DNA of 64,000 bases from Marsupella aquatica (taxonomy: Eukaryota > Marchantiophyta), in the NCBI GenBank assembly GCA_973895155.1, contig OZ316891.1:12462001-12526000 (forward strand), in the 5' to 3' direction. This document shows positions 46,085 through 57,840 of this stretch, one piece after another; the stretch's first letter is position 1, and each line of letters opens with the position of its first letter. Made by a program: the position numbers and the translations under genes. The notes beneath the pieces were generated by a model. That model did no database searches and was not told where the DNA came from. It was given only the letters and a program-made list of their open reading frames with translations.

Positions 46085-46862
46085 TCCGTATCAGTGTCAC
46101 CTGAATCAGAATCATTCAAAGTACTTCTGCTACTGAGATCACTACTGATTCCCAACAGGTAGATTTGGTTGACTCATCTAAATGCTCGCTAACACTACCT
46201 GTCTCATCGTCTACAAAGTATGGGCGATCTAAATTATTCCAAGCGCCTTGATCCGGCCTTCGACCTTTGCCTTCCGATGTCAGAACGCTCTTCATCAGCC
46301 TCCTTTGCGGACCTCTTGGCATAGCAAGGCATAGAAAAAGGCTACTCTAGGGTCAGTAAAAAGGATCGTTTGATGTCCTTTTGAAGACTAAACCTGTCCT
46401 CAGAAAACCATTCCTTCTACCTATGACTGATGCAACCAGCACAATCAGTTACAGACAGGAAAATTCAACAATAAAAATTAAAAACCATAATATGACTTGG
46501 TATAATCAAGAGGATAAGTACATTACTCCAGGTCAATTTCATTGCTTCCACCCGAGGTGCTCGTAAGTCAATCTTGTGTCGGATCACCGTGAGCTCCCGG
46601 GAGTGAAAACTCATCATCAGAGTCCCCCTCTTTTGATGCCTTTTTCCCCCTTATCCACTTCCAACTAACGCACTTTGTGTGCCTGTGCAAAACCACCTTT
46701 AAACAATCTGAAGTAGCACCGTGTAGAATAATTGATAACAAATCAACCAGATAATTGTCAGGCACTGAAAGTGCTTCCATTACTAACAGTCCAATTGAGA
46801 ACAATGTCTCTAGGAATAGTACAAATTTTATTAAGTGCTTGCATAAACCCGACTAGTTGGAT
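46085..46862 (-). mobile_element. Second, truncated copy of the methyltransferase-like repeat
   Basis: It aligns in order with 11540-11856 (CATCA-CCTCCTTTG(C)-GAC and TTGGCATAGCAAGG, TTTTGAAGAC and CTCAGAAAACC), with 13440-13560 (AAGTAC-TTACTCCAGGTCAA) and with 13700-13800 (GACTGTTAGTAATGG and GCTTGCATAAACCC complements). It lacks the GC-rich insertion. On the minus strand the ORF remnant reads GFMQALNKICTIPRDIVLNW. The N-terminal part is missing; similarity ends at about 46860, where a 37-bp piece of unrelated sequence joins. Confidence 0.6.
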
Positions 46863-47036
46863 ATCAACAGCTTTCTAGTCAACCATCACAACTGCTCCTG
46901 GTAGTCATCACTCACCTGCTCCAGCAAACTGCCACAGGACAGGAGTACTTCATGCCGTTCCCCCCTCCAGCGCAGTCTTGGTAGTCATCACTCCGGGTAG
47001 TCATCATTCACCTGCTCCAGCAAACTGCCCTGGCCT
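46863..47036 (+). repeat. Scrambled short repeats at the truncation junction
   Basis: After the 37-bp copy from the 40.9-kb region, GGTAGTCATCACTC and CACCTGCTCCAGCAAACTGCC recur in shuffled order at about 46900-46933, 46979-46994 and 46996-47030. The pattern resembles filler DNA made during end joining. Confidence 0.7.
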
Positions 47037-48207
47037 GCATATTACTTCTGTTATCACCTCCGTGAGTGATCTCTCCATAATAGGGCCCCGAAACTTCACT
47101 TCGACTAGCTTATCGATCACCTTTGCTGCGCTTTCTGTCAATTATCAGCTCAGCTTGTCTCAATCTGTGGAAATGTGCGAACTGGTGTTGTAAACATTGA
47201 AAGTTGACCACGTCTGTATTCGCTCCACATTGACAGCTATGTCATCTGCGAATTGGCAATCGGATCAGGAACAGCATTTTAACTCGCTGCAGCAATTATC
47301 TACCGGCTTGCACTAGTACGTACAAATCTATTGCTGCCAAGGATTACTCAATTAACCGGCCAGACAGGTACGTCGATACACTGATCACTGAGTCATCATT
47401 TTTGTTTCAGTTCCTTTCAATATATATGGACATGCTCAGATCTAGTTCGCCGGTCGCTTTCAATTGTCCGAACTTTGCTAGGTGGGACCGATGCATCATC
47501 CTTCACTTGAATTGGAATATCCTCGACTTCAGCTGGATTCGCTGCTTCCTTGTTCTACAGGTGCTTCATTGAGAAGTGTCAGTTTTCATCAACAATAGGG
47601 CCCCAAAAACTCACACTGGTTACGAAGCATCCACGGTATGACAGGCATCGATTTCAATATTGATAAGAAATTCCTTATTGAATAGAAAGGTAGCTTTGTG
47701 TGTCTCGAACGGCTAACGGAAGCTAGAATCCTTGAAAGTTATATACTCTGGTTGTGTGAGTTTCGCTAGCTGATTGGCGATTTGCCACTTTTCTTTTATC
47801 GAGACCTCCGACTTCGTTGACTGAATTGAACCGCAATACAATAGAGTAGTTGCTCTTCCTTTCGACTTTGCTTTGCCCGACACCTCTTCAGCAAGCCAAT
47901 TTTTTGGAGACCACCACTTGCAAGACGGCCCTTATTAGAGGTCTTTGGTCCAGGGTGAAGCCTAGTGACTCTAGGGCAAAAGCTTACGTGCAAGTGGGGC
48001 GAAAAACAAAGATACGAAAAATCTGTCATAGCAAGCGGCTGTGTGTGGGAGTAAGTTGTGGTTAGTAATGGTCTAGCACAATGAATTGCAATGTCAGATT
48101 TGCTTCAATTTTCAATATATATTTAACTGTGACTAATATTTTCCATTATAAACTTCTGGTGTAGGTGTTCTGACTTTTGTCATCCTGCCCCGACAACCTG
48201 GTATGAG
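47037..48207. other. Intergenic, nothing recognised
   Basis: AATAGGGCCCC-AAA-CTCAC occurs twice (about 47080 and 47593). No coding motif. Confidence 0.4.
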
Positions 48208-48693
48208 ATGTCTCTTCTTAGTACTTCTATCACCTGTGGGGATTCTCTGGTAGGGTTACTTCCATCTACTGTTGAGATATGTAATGCAGTAGTTTCAGAA
48301 TTTAATGTGGATGAGCCCGCATTGATCGTGGAGATTTTGAGACCAAAGGAGCTTCATATTGCATTAGGGTTACCTGAAGTTCCTCCAGATTTGCGACAGG
48401 GAATTGATCCTGAGGAGTCAGTTCAGATTTTTAGAGAGTGGTTGATACAATTTGCCAGACATGTGCCTGGAGTGACATCTGCTAAGAGAATTGGTGACCA
48501 GTTATCTCTATGCTGGCATCACTTATCTGATGAGCAGGTCACTTTGATTATATGCAGGGAGTGGCAGCAGCATCCATGGATGACTGTCATTCCTGACCAT
48601 ATCAACCAACCTTTCTGTCAGGTCCTAAAGATGACAGGTACTGGACTAGCACGAGCTCACTTATATGTGTGGCCACATGTGTTTGGGTTTTAG
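48208..48693 (+). CDS. Hypothetical protein, possibly one exon or mobile-element ORF
   Basis: The ATG at 48208 opens an intact frame of 161 residues with plausible amino-acid composition: SLLSTSITCGDSLVGLLPST, ALIVEILRPKELHIALGLPE, RQGIDPEESVQIFREWLIQF and CWHHLSDEQVTLIICREWQQ. It is unlikely to be open by chance because neighbouring sequence is stop-rich. I recognise no domain. The end (after QVLKMTG at a GT dinucleotide) could be a splice donor, so the last residues are uncertain. No neighbour suggests a function. Confidence 0.45.
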   Translation: MSLLSTSITCGDSLVGLLPSTVEICNAVVSEFNVDEPALIVEILRPKELHIALGLPEVPPDLRQGIDPEESVQIFREWLIQFARHVPGVTSAKRIGDQLSLCWHHLSDEQVTLIICREWQQHPWMTVIPDHINQPFCQVLKMTGTGLARAHLYVWPHVFGF

Positions 48694-49706
48694 AGTTGTG
48701 TGTCTTCTCAGCATCTATTGTCACATCTAGTAACCCTGAGCCACTATCAGTTTTATTCATCTTTGACAAGAATGTATGAACTAGTCTAATTTCCGAGTTT
48801 CGCTTGTACTCTCGGAAATTCTGTGATCACTTCTTTTCAATTTTATTCAGTTCACATTCATCATCTTTCAATTGAGACCACATCTGAACCCAATGTGGGG
48901 CTAGATTCTAAGCTTTCATGCAAACCTTCCTACTCAATGAGGCTGCTGAATCCCAAGATGAAAAGTGACTCGGCAAGGTCAGCCGCCTGCAATTTTTCCA
49001 CTACATGTTCACTCGATGCTGAGTGAAAAGTGATTGAGCAAATTTAGCCAAGTGAAAAATTTCCAACTTTTGAAGGCCACGAAGAGGAAAAAAAAAAAAA
49101 AAATCAAATTTGGTGAGGCCGCTGAGATTCACTAGGATGTGTGACTTATAACTGATGGGGTTAACAGTCTCGTCTTCAACCTATGCAAAGCCAATGGCAA
49201 ACTCACTCTTGACATTCAAAGGCATGTTGCACATTGCCTTGTTTGCAAACGTATAGCTAGCACAAAATACTAGACAATAAATTCTCCATCATCAAATTCA
49301 GAAGTGGAGTAGAGCAATCTATGTCCAGACCACCATTTCCACCAAGATTTTGAAGATACCAAGTAAAAGATGCAAAAAAAGACCAGGCCGCAGTTCCTCA
49401 TGAAAACTCTGTTTCTCATTGAGAACGTAAAGAGGATAGAATTATGTCTAAGATGATTACTTAGGCTTCTTGTTTGAAAATGGCCGATAATAGGGAAGGA
49501 TGTGAGTTGATACGTCACTCAATTTCCTGAATACCTGGCGAGTGTTTGAATTTGTTATGAGCACCAAGCATGTCGCAGGCAAGGAGGCGGCTGGAGTACT
49601 TGCTTTTGATGCCGTCTCCTTTGAGGCACATTAGCTTCCTCCGCCAATACAAGAGGAGCCAAGTGCCTTAATGAACTACAGTGGACCTAAGCGATCATAG
49701 GGGTTC
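48694..49706. other. Intergenic, nothing recognised
   Basis: It contains a 17-base poly-A run at about 49088-49104. No family motif in any frame. Confidence 0.4.
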
Positions 49707-50030
49707 ATTCTAGGATCAGTAATCTTAATGTCTGTCTCAAGTAAAAGTCGCTTTGTATATTTGTATTTTGTCAGACTTGGATACTTGTCGGCATTGTTTC
49801 TCTACAACCGCCTCCATCGACTCCCGTAGACAGGTGCTCATTCCAGGGTCACGTATCCACAATGCCTATGGCACAAGTAAAGGACGTTTTCGTGTATTTG
49901 TGTCTTGTCAATCTTGAGTATTTGTCGGCTCTGCTTCTCAACAACGAACTTTTTGCCTTTTAATCGACTACCGTAAACTTAGGTGTTCACTCTAAAGTCG
50001 AGTAGCCTAATGCCTCCGCTCCAAGCGAAG
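49707..50030 (+). repeat. Degenerate tandem repeat, 2.5 units of about 135-145 bp
   Basis: Units start with TTCATTCTAGGATCAG, CTCATTCCAGGGTCAC and TTCACTCTAAAGTCGA at about 49707, 49838 and 49988. The first two share AAGTAAA-G-CG-TTT, GTATTTGT-T-TTGTCA, TACTTGTCGGC-TTGTTTCTC-ACAAC and ATCGACT-CCGTA. Confidence 0.75.
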
Positions 50031-50627
50031 GGCTTCGGAGACTGACATTAAGGATTTACGTACTATGATCCAGTTGCTCAATTCCGTAAAATTCAGCACA
50101 AAAATGGGAAGTTTCAAGTTTGTTTGCTAGTCGTGGGCGCTACTAGGAAATTCCAAAGTCTCTTGTTAGTCCTCGTGTTGCTAGGGAGGCTGTCAGCATT
50201 GCTGTCCCTCCCGTAGATTTTTGCATGTAGTAAACTGATTAGTGGTTGGCACCTCAAACCGAACCAAACCTGTTCTGGGCGAACTCAAATTTCTGTCCAC
50301 CCAACTTTTGACAGGAACAAACAGCGGTCAGGCAGGGATCCAACATTCCGCAGGCTTGCAAGGAGCTTTCCATGGGGCAGGCATTGCCCACCGACAGTCA
50401 GAGGAATCAGACATACCGTATGACGTGGAGTAACTATGCAGCAAGATGCCGTCTGATCCCCAGCAAGTGGTACATAAGTCTGCTGCAGCCAGCTGAATAG
50501 TGAAAACCCAACAAACGAACCCATAGCGAACTTTACAGAACCTTTTGTCTATGCGTGCTGCTCATGGGGCTGCATTCTCTTGAGCAATGCCCTTTCTGAC
50601 TATTAAAGCTATTTTACTTCGTAGGCT
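50031..50627. other. Intergenic, nothing recognised
   Basis: No coding motif, no clear repeat. Confidence 0.4.
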
Positions 50628-50888
50628 GTTAGGGCCCACCAAGGAAACCGCCTTTATCGAATATCAACGTGATGCTAATAAGCAAATCTTTGAAGTACAT
50701 CAGCACTGCGGCACATAGTAAGGGTCATACCATTATGCACTGAAGTCCAGCCTGTTAGGACCCACCCAGGAAACCCCCTTCATCAAGAACCAATGCATCT
50801 CACCGTAATGCTAATAAGCAAATCTATAAAGTTGATCGGCACTTCGACATATAGTATAAAGCCAGTCATACCATTATGCACAAAATTC
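50628..50888 (+). repeat. Tandem duplication of about 130 bp downstream of DHCR7
   Basis: CTGTTAGG-CCCACC-AGGAAACC-CCTT-ATC and TGCTAATAAGCAAATCT and GTCATACCATTATGCAC occur twice in order (about 50628-50742 and 50753-50882). Confidence 0.85.
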
Positions 50889-51216
50889 CAAAACGCGACG
50901 TCGTTCATGAGCAGAACTTGTAATGCTTCAGTCATGCTCGATCCCGCTCCCAACCTTGAAAGCAGTTGATTTAACAATCAAAACACTCGAAGTCCACCTT
51001 ATCTAAATGTACTAGAGTTGCCGTGAAGATGAGCTGCAATAGTGAACCGATTCGAAACTGAGTCATGCAGATCCAGATTAGGACCAGTTACCAATGTTGC
51101 TGATGTTCTCGTGTAATCCCTTTGCCCTCATGTGAACTTCAAGGATAAAAAGTGCGTTCCCATCACCGACATGGTACCCCCTCTATTTAGATTTCTGAGA
51201 TCAAGCGGGACGCTCC

Positions 51217-54200
51217 TCAGTATACACCGGGAATAATGGCATACCGAACTTTCGAACAGTACTGCTCCCAGTACTTTTGATACCTGCACAGCAATCACAA
51301 AATTGTCATTGATTTGAGGCTCCAGGCTACCTACATCCTCATGACCCCAAATTCATTCGATGCACTAGCATCATGTTAGCATTATTCCCAAACGGACCTG
51401 CTCAGCTGGCCCACCTTCCCTTTTCAAGCATTTCCGAAACGGAACGTACGAGATATACACCAGAAGACTATACTTACTTAGCTCGACATCTTTGGTCATC
51501 TCTTAACGCTCGATCGAACAGCAAGATTGTCAGGTACACAGTGTAGAAGTATGGCGAAAACTGTAAAACACAAGTAACGCAAAAAACCATCGAGGCCGAT
51601 TAGACACTATCAACATGAAACTTCTCTCGGCCCGTTTACGCTTCACCCACATGCTAATGTCAAGGGAAATACAGAGGACACATCTACACTTTGAGAGCTC
51701 AGAAGATTGAAATCTAATCGAACGAGCCACTCATACATAGTCTGCTTTGCTACATCAGTCTCCCGTGGAACACTTACATTGTAAAATAGCGCTGGAAGAC
51801 TCCAAAAGAATGATGCCAGAATTTCTGGTATGTAGTGAAAATGCCGTGCGACGCCCCACCTACAAATCGAAATTAACAAATTTTGGAACCAAAGAATCTG
51901 TTATCTTCCGCAAATAATCCTTTAGAGCCTGCAAAATCTGAAAATTGAAGGAAAAGTCTTCATAACGAACACAATGAAAGAAATAAAGCAATTACTCACC
52001 AGCCGGACGTAAGTAAGATACTCTGCTTTTGATCCCCACTTTCCGTGGTATAGTGAGCAGTTATCTGCCACGAAACCAAAATGAGTTTGACAAAGCAGAT
52101 GCATGTTTCACAAAAACTGATCATACGTAAATGATCCAACGTAATCCTGACACATGATCTTAATCCTGATCCAGCGCAAAAGTCCTCTGAACACAAAGTC
52201 CCCGACACTAATATAAAGCGGTAACTCTACCTTCGACGGCACCCGGCCCCAGATTTTAGCTTTCCCTCCTGTTTGGCGGAAGAGCTGACGTTGATAATCA
52301 CATTCATAATTGATGTATATGCAAATCAGCCCAGCAGCAGTAATTGAGAACGCTGCCTGCAAGAGATCGTTTATTGCATAATGGAAGGGAAATTAGCCAT
52401 ATGTTATGCATCGTGCCGTCAAATCATGCTACAGGTATTTATGTCAGATATGTTCCGTTCGTGAGGCGTGATTAGCTATAACATGTGCAAACAGGTTTAA
52501 GTGTTCGTGCAGAAAGCCAATATGAACTCGAACTCAAAGAAACCACAATTGACCAGAACGTACCGGGAAGTGCAACTCAATGGGATGTTTCACCAAGTAT
52601 AAGGCTGGAGATGTGTAAACACAAGGCAACCAAACCAAGCAGCCCCAGACAATGTAGAATCCAGCTGTGTACATATGTGATGCCAAGGAGTTGAAGAACT
52701 TGCAACTGTCAGACATCAAGAGGAATGCAGCAGCAACTAATGCCTTGCCAAAGGTATAACATTTTGACAGTCCAAATGGATGACAACTGCATAATTTACT
52801 AGCAACAGACTAGTTTGGATTGAGTGAGTGAAATCCTGGAACTCAACGCACAAATAGGTAAAACACTACACTTTTCAAATAGTTTACTGGAACTTTTCAA
52901 GGTCACGCGTGCCATCGACTAGAAATAGTGGAGACGACACAGGCGCTAGTCACGTTCCGACCCTGAGAAAAAATGCGAAAATGCTTCCCTCACCTCGCAT
53001 TGACAGAGATGTAAAGTATGTGCTAAAATATGGCAGGTCTTACATACCGCGATCATGTGCTATGTCCATGGAGGACATATAGCCAGCCTCCCACCAGAAG
53101 AATTTCGCAATGTATACCAACATCAGGATAGAACTGACCAACAGGGAGTCGCTCAGTTTACCATACAACTCCACCTATATACAAGCTTCGTCAGATATGC
53201 TGCGCACTCCCCAAATTTGCCACTAAGGATCAAGGGAAAGCCAGTAAAAGCTCCTTACCCTCAGGTCAAAAACTAAGTTCAACGAATCGGTAGACACAAC
53301 TCTACTAATACTCAGAACGATCACGACAAAGTTCTCCGACAAGAACTTCAAACCCAACGTTTCTGTGCCACCCCATACATTTGACCGGTAACCAGCCGTA
53401 ACTATTTATTGGAAACACCAAACTGGTCTTCACATACTGTAGATAGTGATCCTTTAAGGAGCCAAATCCAAAGGAGCCAAATCCAAAGGTGAAATGGGAG
53501 CCTTGCGAGAGAAACATCACGATAAGCGGTGGGGTGCAGGAAGCACCTGTTTGATACAGTACGTGAGCACTAAGACTGCCCAAGACATCATCCCAAATCG
53601 GCAATTGGTGAATTGTTTAATATCAAACCACTTCCCAATACGCGGATATAGTTCCATTCCCTGCCACAAATGCAACTCGCTCAATAAATACTTCGTGACC
53701 AATCTCACCGTGAATACTCACTCCTAAGGTGAGTTCGCTGGCCTCCCTCCGCAGGACAAAATAATCTAGGAAAAAGGAACAAAGAACTACAAAAATATAT
53801 TTCCAAGTTTTATACCCAGTAAAAGTCGACTAAATAGTTCCCAGATGAACCTCCATCAGTAGACGACGGTGCCACGTGTCCCTGCAAAGAGATGAAAGAA
53901 TTGTGAGGAATAGATAGTACTCAGAAAGGAGCAGCCATATCTTATTGACGACTATCATGAAACCGTAGCATTTACCATGATAGTGTTTACAGAATGCTCA
54001 ATTCAAATTGATTATGAAAGTGAGTAACTAGCATAGACCTGAGACGGCTAGACTACATTAGAGGTCCTCCGAAATACGACTGCACTACACCATGGTAAGA
54101 TTACGACCAGGATCGATGCAGACCAAAATGAACCGCATCAATAAGATAACAACCAACCCTCCACTTCCAATAACCCACATTCCATCCTGGTGGGCAAGTA

Positions 54201-55643
54201 ACGACACTCACCTTCACAAAAAGAACTACGCAAAACAACATACTTCCATATATGGAAGTTGAAAACATCTCTCCGAGATGATCATAAACAATGCTTGGGT
54301 TGAATAAATTCTTCCTGTATGTTAAACGTTGCAGCCAGTCAGAATGAACACAACTGGGGCGGAAACTTCCATCTCCAGAACGTCAATAAAACAGATTACG
54401 CAGCTGATTACTAACAGCAAAGAATCGAAACGAGAGGAGGAGGGGAATAAAAAAATGATTTTTTCATGCGACGCCGGTGCGACGAGCTGCAGTACAACGT
54501 TCAAGACTGTTCCAAACTATCTATTCATGTCCAGGAAGCTTCAACTTCACGCGTTCATCATCAAATTGGAGTCCAAACAAGAACTTACGGAAGTGAGACA
54601 TACAAGACATGGATAAATCCTTCAGCTATCGAGGAAACAGGGTCACGTGCCATCGCGAGAGTGGAACAGAAATGACTTACCTCCATAGTATATAGTACAG
54701 AGTTAACGTCACAACAAATGCTGTAAATCCATTCTTCTGCAAATGCGGAGGAAGATTTCATCAGTACGATACAGGTCAACATGTTGCTAACAAGTCCAAT
54801 TCCACGGTTAATGGGCCCGATCGGAACTTTTGCACACCTTGTATACAGGACGATGTCCAGTTGGAGAGAGAGGGCCGTAGTATTGTTCACCGGGCAGAAT
54901 TACTTGCAGTAAAGCCTCGAAGAAACCAAAACCCAGCATAAGCTTGGCAGCTATCAATGTTGGTCTTGGCCAAATAGAATAAAGTCCATTTAGGCCATGT
55001 TCTCGGAAAACTTTCCCCGTAGTAATGAAAGAACCATCTGACTCTGCAACGGTATACCATCTGCAATCGAAGACCATCGCGCTGTGAGAAATGCAAATTC
55101 ACAGTAAAGAATGATCCGGTCGGCTGGCTTACACATTATTTGATGGAAGATGCCTGCAAGCCATTCATATAGGTATATGTAGGCATACTTGGTACTGCCC
55201 GCCACATCAGGTCAAAAGACCTTTCAGGCATGTGTACATGAGCCTAAATATACCCCTGTTTCTAGGACGGAACATGGAGCCGACACATTTTGGACGTATG
55301 GTCTCCGCACGTTCTCGAGTGTGTTTCTATGTATTCGCAGAAGAGACTGCTCCGGCTTCCCATGGGTATTGAACAATTCAAAGTTCAGAAATTATAGGTG
55401 CAGAAAAATCAACCGATTCATCATGCTCACAGAACTGCATGAACACGAAAACTTCGAGTTTCGACTTCAAAAGCAAAAGGGAGGGGGGACTTACAGGGCA
55501 ATGACGAACGGAGGACAAATGAGGAGAAAGAAGGTTATAGTAATATATGTTAATGCTGCTGAGTGAACAGTCGCAACCGGTCTAAACTCAGAGGCGCCAT
55601 TCTCCTCCTTCGATAAAGTCGATGCACTCTTCGCCTTCCCCAT
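51217..55643 (-). CDS. DWF5: 7-dehydrocholesterol reductase (sterol delta-7 reductase, DWF5/DHCR7)
   Basis: Thirteen exons on the minus strand: 55643-55495, 55060-54838, 54736-54681, 54314-54212, 53881-53816, 53660-53547, 53174-53048, 52664-52564, 52356-52231, 52064-52000, 51859-51778, 51560-51478 and 51283-51217. All phases close to give 453 residues. The enzyme reduces the C7-C8 double bond of sterols with NADPH in the ER membrane, a late phytosterol and brassinosteroid-precursor step. Family blocks in order: SIWPRPTLIAAKLM, FYW|GMELYPRIGKWFDIK, NCRFGMMSWAVL, TKFFWWEAGY-like AKFFWWEAGYMSSMDIAHDR, FYIVWGCLVWLPCVYTSP, LICIYINYECDYQRQLFR, LLTSGWWGVARHFHYIPEIL, LTILLFDRALRDDQRCRAKY and the terminal AIIPGVY. 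Multiple hydrophobic membrane segments are present. The N-terminus is about 20 residues longer than in Arabidopsis (GKAKSASTLSKEENG). No defects seen. Confidence 0.96.
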
Positions 55644-57619
55644 GGATCTTCGAAGACCGCACTGATATGATTAATCCACGATATACAGTTCTCCAAAGAT
55701 TCTCTGGGACTGGAAGCAATGCAAGAAACCTACCGTGGTGAGAACAATTGAATGTGCATTGACGGAAGTAAATGCTACGCTAGCTCAAGTTCTAAGAAAG
55801 TTTCGGGTTTAGGGTAGGAAGACGCCAATCGGCATAAACTCTCAGCTCAAATTCCACACCGTATCTTCACCAAACAAGATCAAGTCTTAGCTTGTGAACG
55901 GACGGTCCTTCGTTAAGGCCTGATTACTAGATACGTACCCAGTCTAAAATGCGATCATAGGAATACGACCACGCACTACCTACGAGGTAACCATCGACAG
56001 ACACAATCAACGAGAACTCACAAAGTCCAAAAATACCCCCCACAGCGACTACCAGAATCATCACCATGCTTGTCCTTCAGTACACATCATCCGGTGCGCA
56101 TTACTTTCCCGCTGACATCTTGTGTAGCGTCCGCATAGATACGGAACAATAAATGAGCGGTACCTTCGCATCGATACAAAACGTAGATCCCAACATTATC
56201 CGGATCATCCGCTTTATGCCAATCCCCGTTCTAACTAGCGCGAGTCTTACTCATCAGGTCATCACCTTGAGAAAGGCTGTGTGACTGGTCTCCGATTCTC
56301 GTTACGGTTCGAGAAATGCATCATCCCCTCGAAAGGCCAGACTTTCTATCGACGTTTTTAGACTACCGAAGCGCCCCTCAATATACAGCGACCAGGTTAA
56401 ACGAGTTGCCATTTCATGACACCACAATGTTAAGACAATGGCCAGTCTGCTTAGATAGGCAAGTAGACGAACTGGAGGATAGTCTACGTCTCTCAATGCT
56501 GCGCTCCGAGTCGAACAACAAAAAGATAGCAAGTGTTAGTGCATGCCTCCCTCAAATAGCAGGAGCAGTCCACAGCGTCGTAGTTGTCACAACATACACG
56601 TCTCACGCAATGTCCAATGCAGACAGCGATATCTATCATGACACAGGCCAAATGATCGCAGCAATCCACACCAGGCGCAAACGCTCAGCGAGGATCTAGG
56701 GACGCTGCTGACGACCGACGACTGCTGACCAAAAAGGACGGCGTCGTCGTCCAAAACCGGTAAAGCTGATCCCCAACATCACCAAAACGAAAGCAGGTAC
56801 AAAAGTCGCCGTTGCATTGCCTTTCTTGGTTGGACAAAAGCACAACAAACACAAAACGCCACACAAACCAAACCAAACCAAATTAAGATTAAACCGAGAG
56901 CGAAACATCGGCTCACATACATTATTAATCACCGGCAGACGGCGGCAGGCCGACGTCGAGAATGCAGCAGCGCCACATTCATCGAGACATTCCACTCGCG
57001 AGTCGCGATCAGCACAGTTTTCTCAATTAATTACGAAAAGCACTCGCCCCTCCGCCGAATGCGCTCTTCGCCGAAACGAAATGCTGAAGCGAGCACTCAC
57101 ATTACGTCTAGTTGACATAGCCACATCCGTCCATCTTTCGCTTCGAGCAGTGCTCCGGCATCGTCTTCCTTCGTGCCTGGGCTTCTGAGCACGCATCCAC
57201 AAGTACACAACAGCAACAACCGAATTATTATTACTTTCTGAACGGAAGGAGAGGAGATGCCACAGTACGTCAGTACCACACTCACAGGACCCTAGTACGG
57301 CCTATGGGTTCGGACCAGTGGTGTGGTGCCACATCGACAGCAGAGCACTTTTACAGGATGCGGTCCAGCAATGCGCCTATCCTCTACAATCACCTGGTGA
57401 TACCCTCACCAACAGTGCTGTGCTGCACCAGTGCACCACGATCTCAAACTCTGGGCAGGGCATACATTAATTTGGGGAGGTGGTTTACAACATTTGGGGG
57501 CATTTGTGAGATTTTCCTTTTTGTCTTGAAAGTAAATAGTCAATATACAAACTTTTTTACTTTTTACTGAAAAGTACCAAACAGATTACAAAAGAACAAA
57601 CAAAAGAGGGTCCAAGTGG
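55644..57619. other. Upstream of DHCR7, no gene seen
   Basis: Presumed promoter of the minus-strand reductase; a telo-box-like GGGTTTAGGGTAGG lies near 55806. Several open frames overlap at 56300-57290 on both strands because the DNA is relatively GC-rich and stop-poor, but none carries a motif. Confidence 0.45.
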
Positions 57620-57800
57620 ACAAAACCAATAGCAAAAGAAACGAGCTAAAGAGAACCCCTAAAAACCAAGCAAGAGGAACTAAAACTAAGAAGTGAACAA
57701 TAGGGAACCACTAAAACCAAGAAAGAGAAACTAAAACTAAGAAGTGAGCGATAAGGAACCCCTAAAAACCATACAAGAGAAACTAAAACTAACCCAAACC
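57620..57800. repeat. Triple repeat of about 55 bp, tail of a LINE-like element
   Basis: CTAAAACCAAG-AAGAG-AACTAAAACTAAGAAGTGA-C and AGGAACC occur three times (about 57640-57690, 57705-57755 and 57760-57800). On the minus strand this is T-rich DNA directly following the retroelement ORF, as in a 3' untranslated tail. Confidence 0.7.
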
Positions 57801-57840
57801 GACCAAGGTCCTCATCGTTCCTAGCAAATGTGACAAAAAG

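Noticed and set aside
56316-57290. Gene upstream of DHCR7
   Set aside because: Several mutually overlapping frames on both strands, no motif and no splice-supported continuation; explained by higher GC and few stops.
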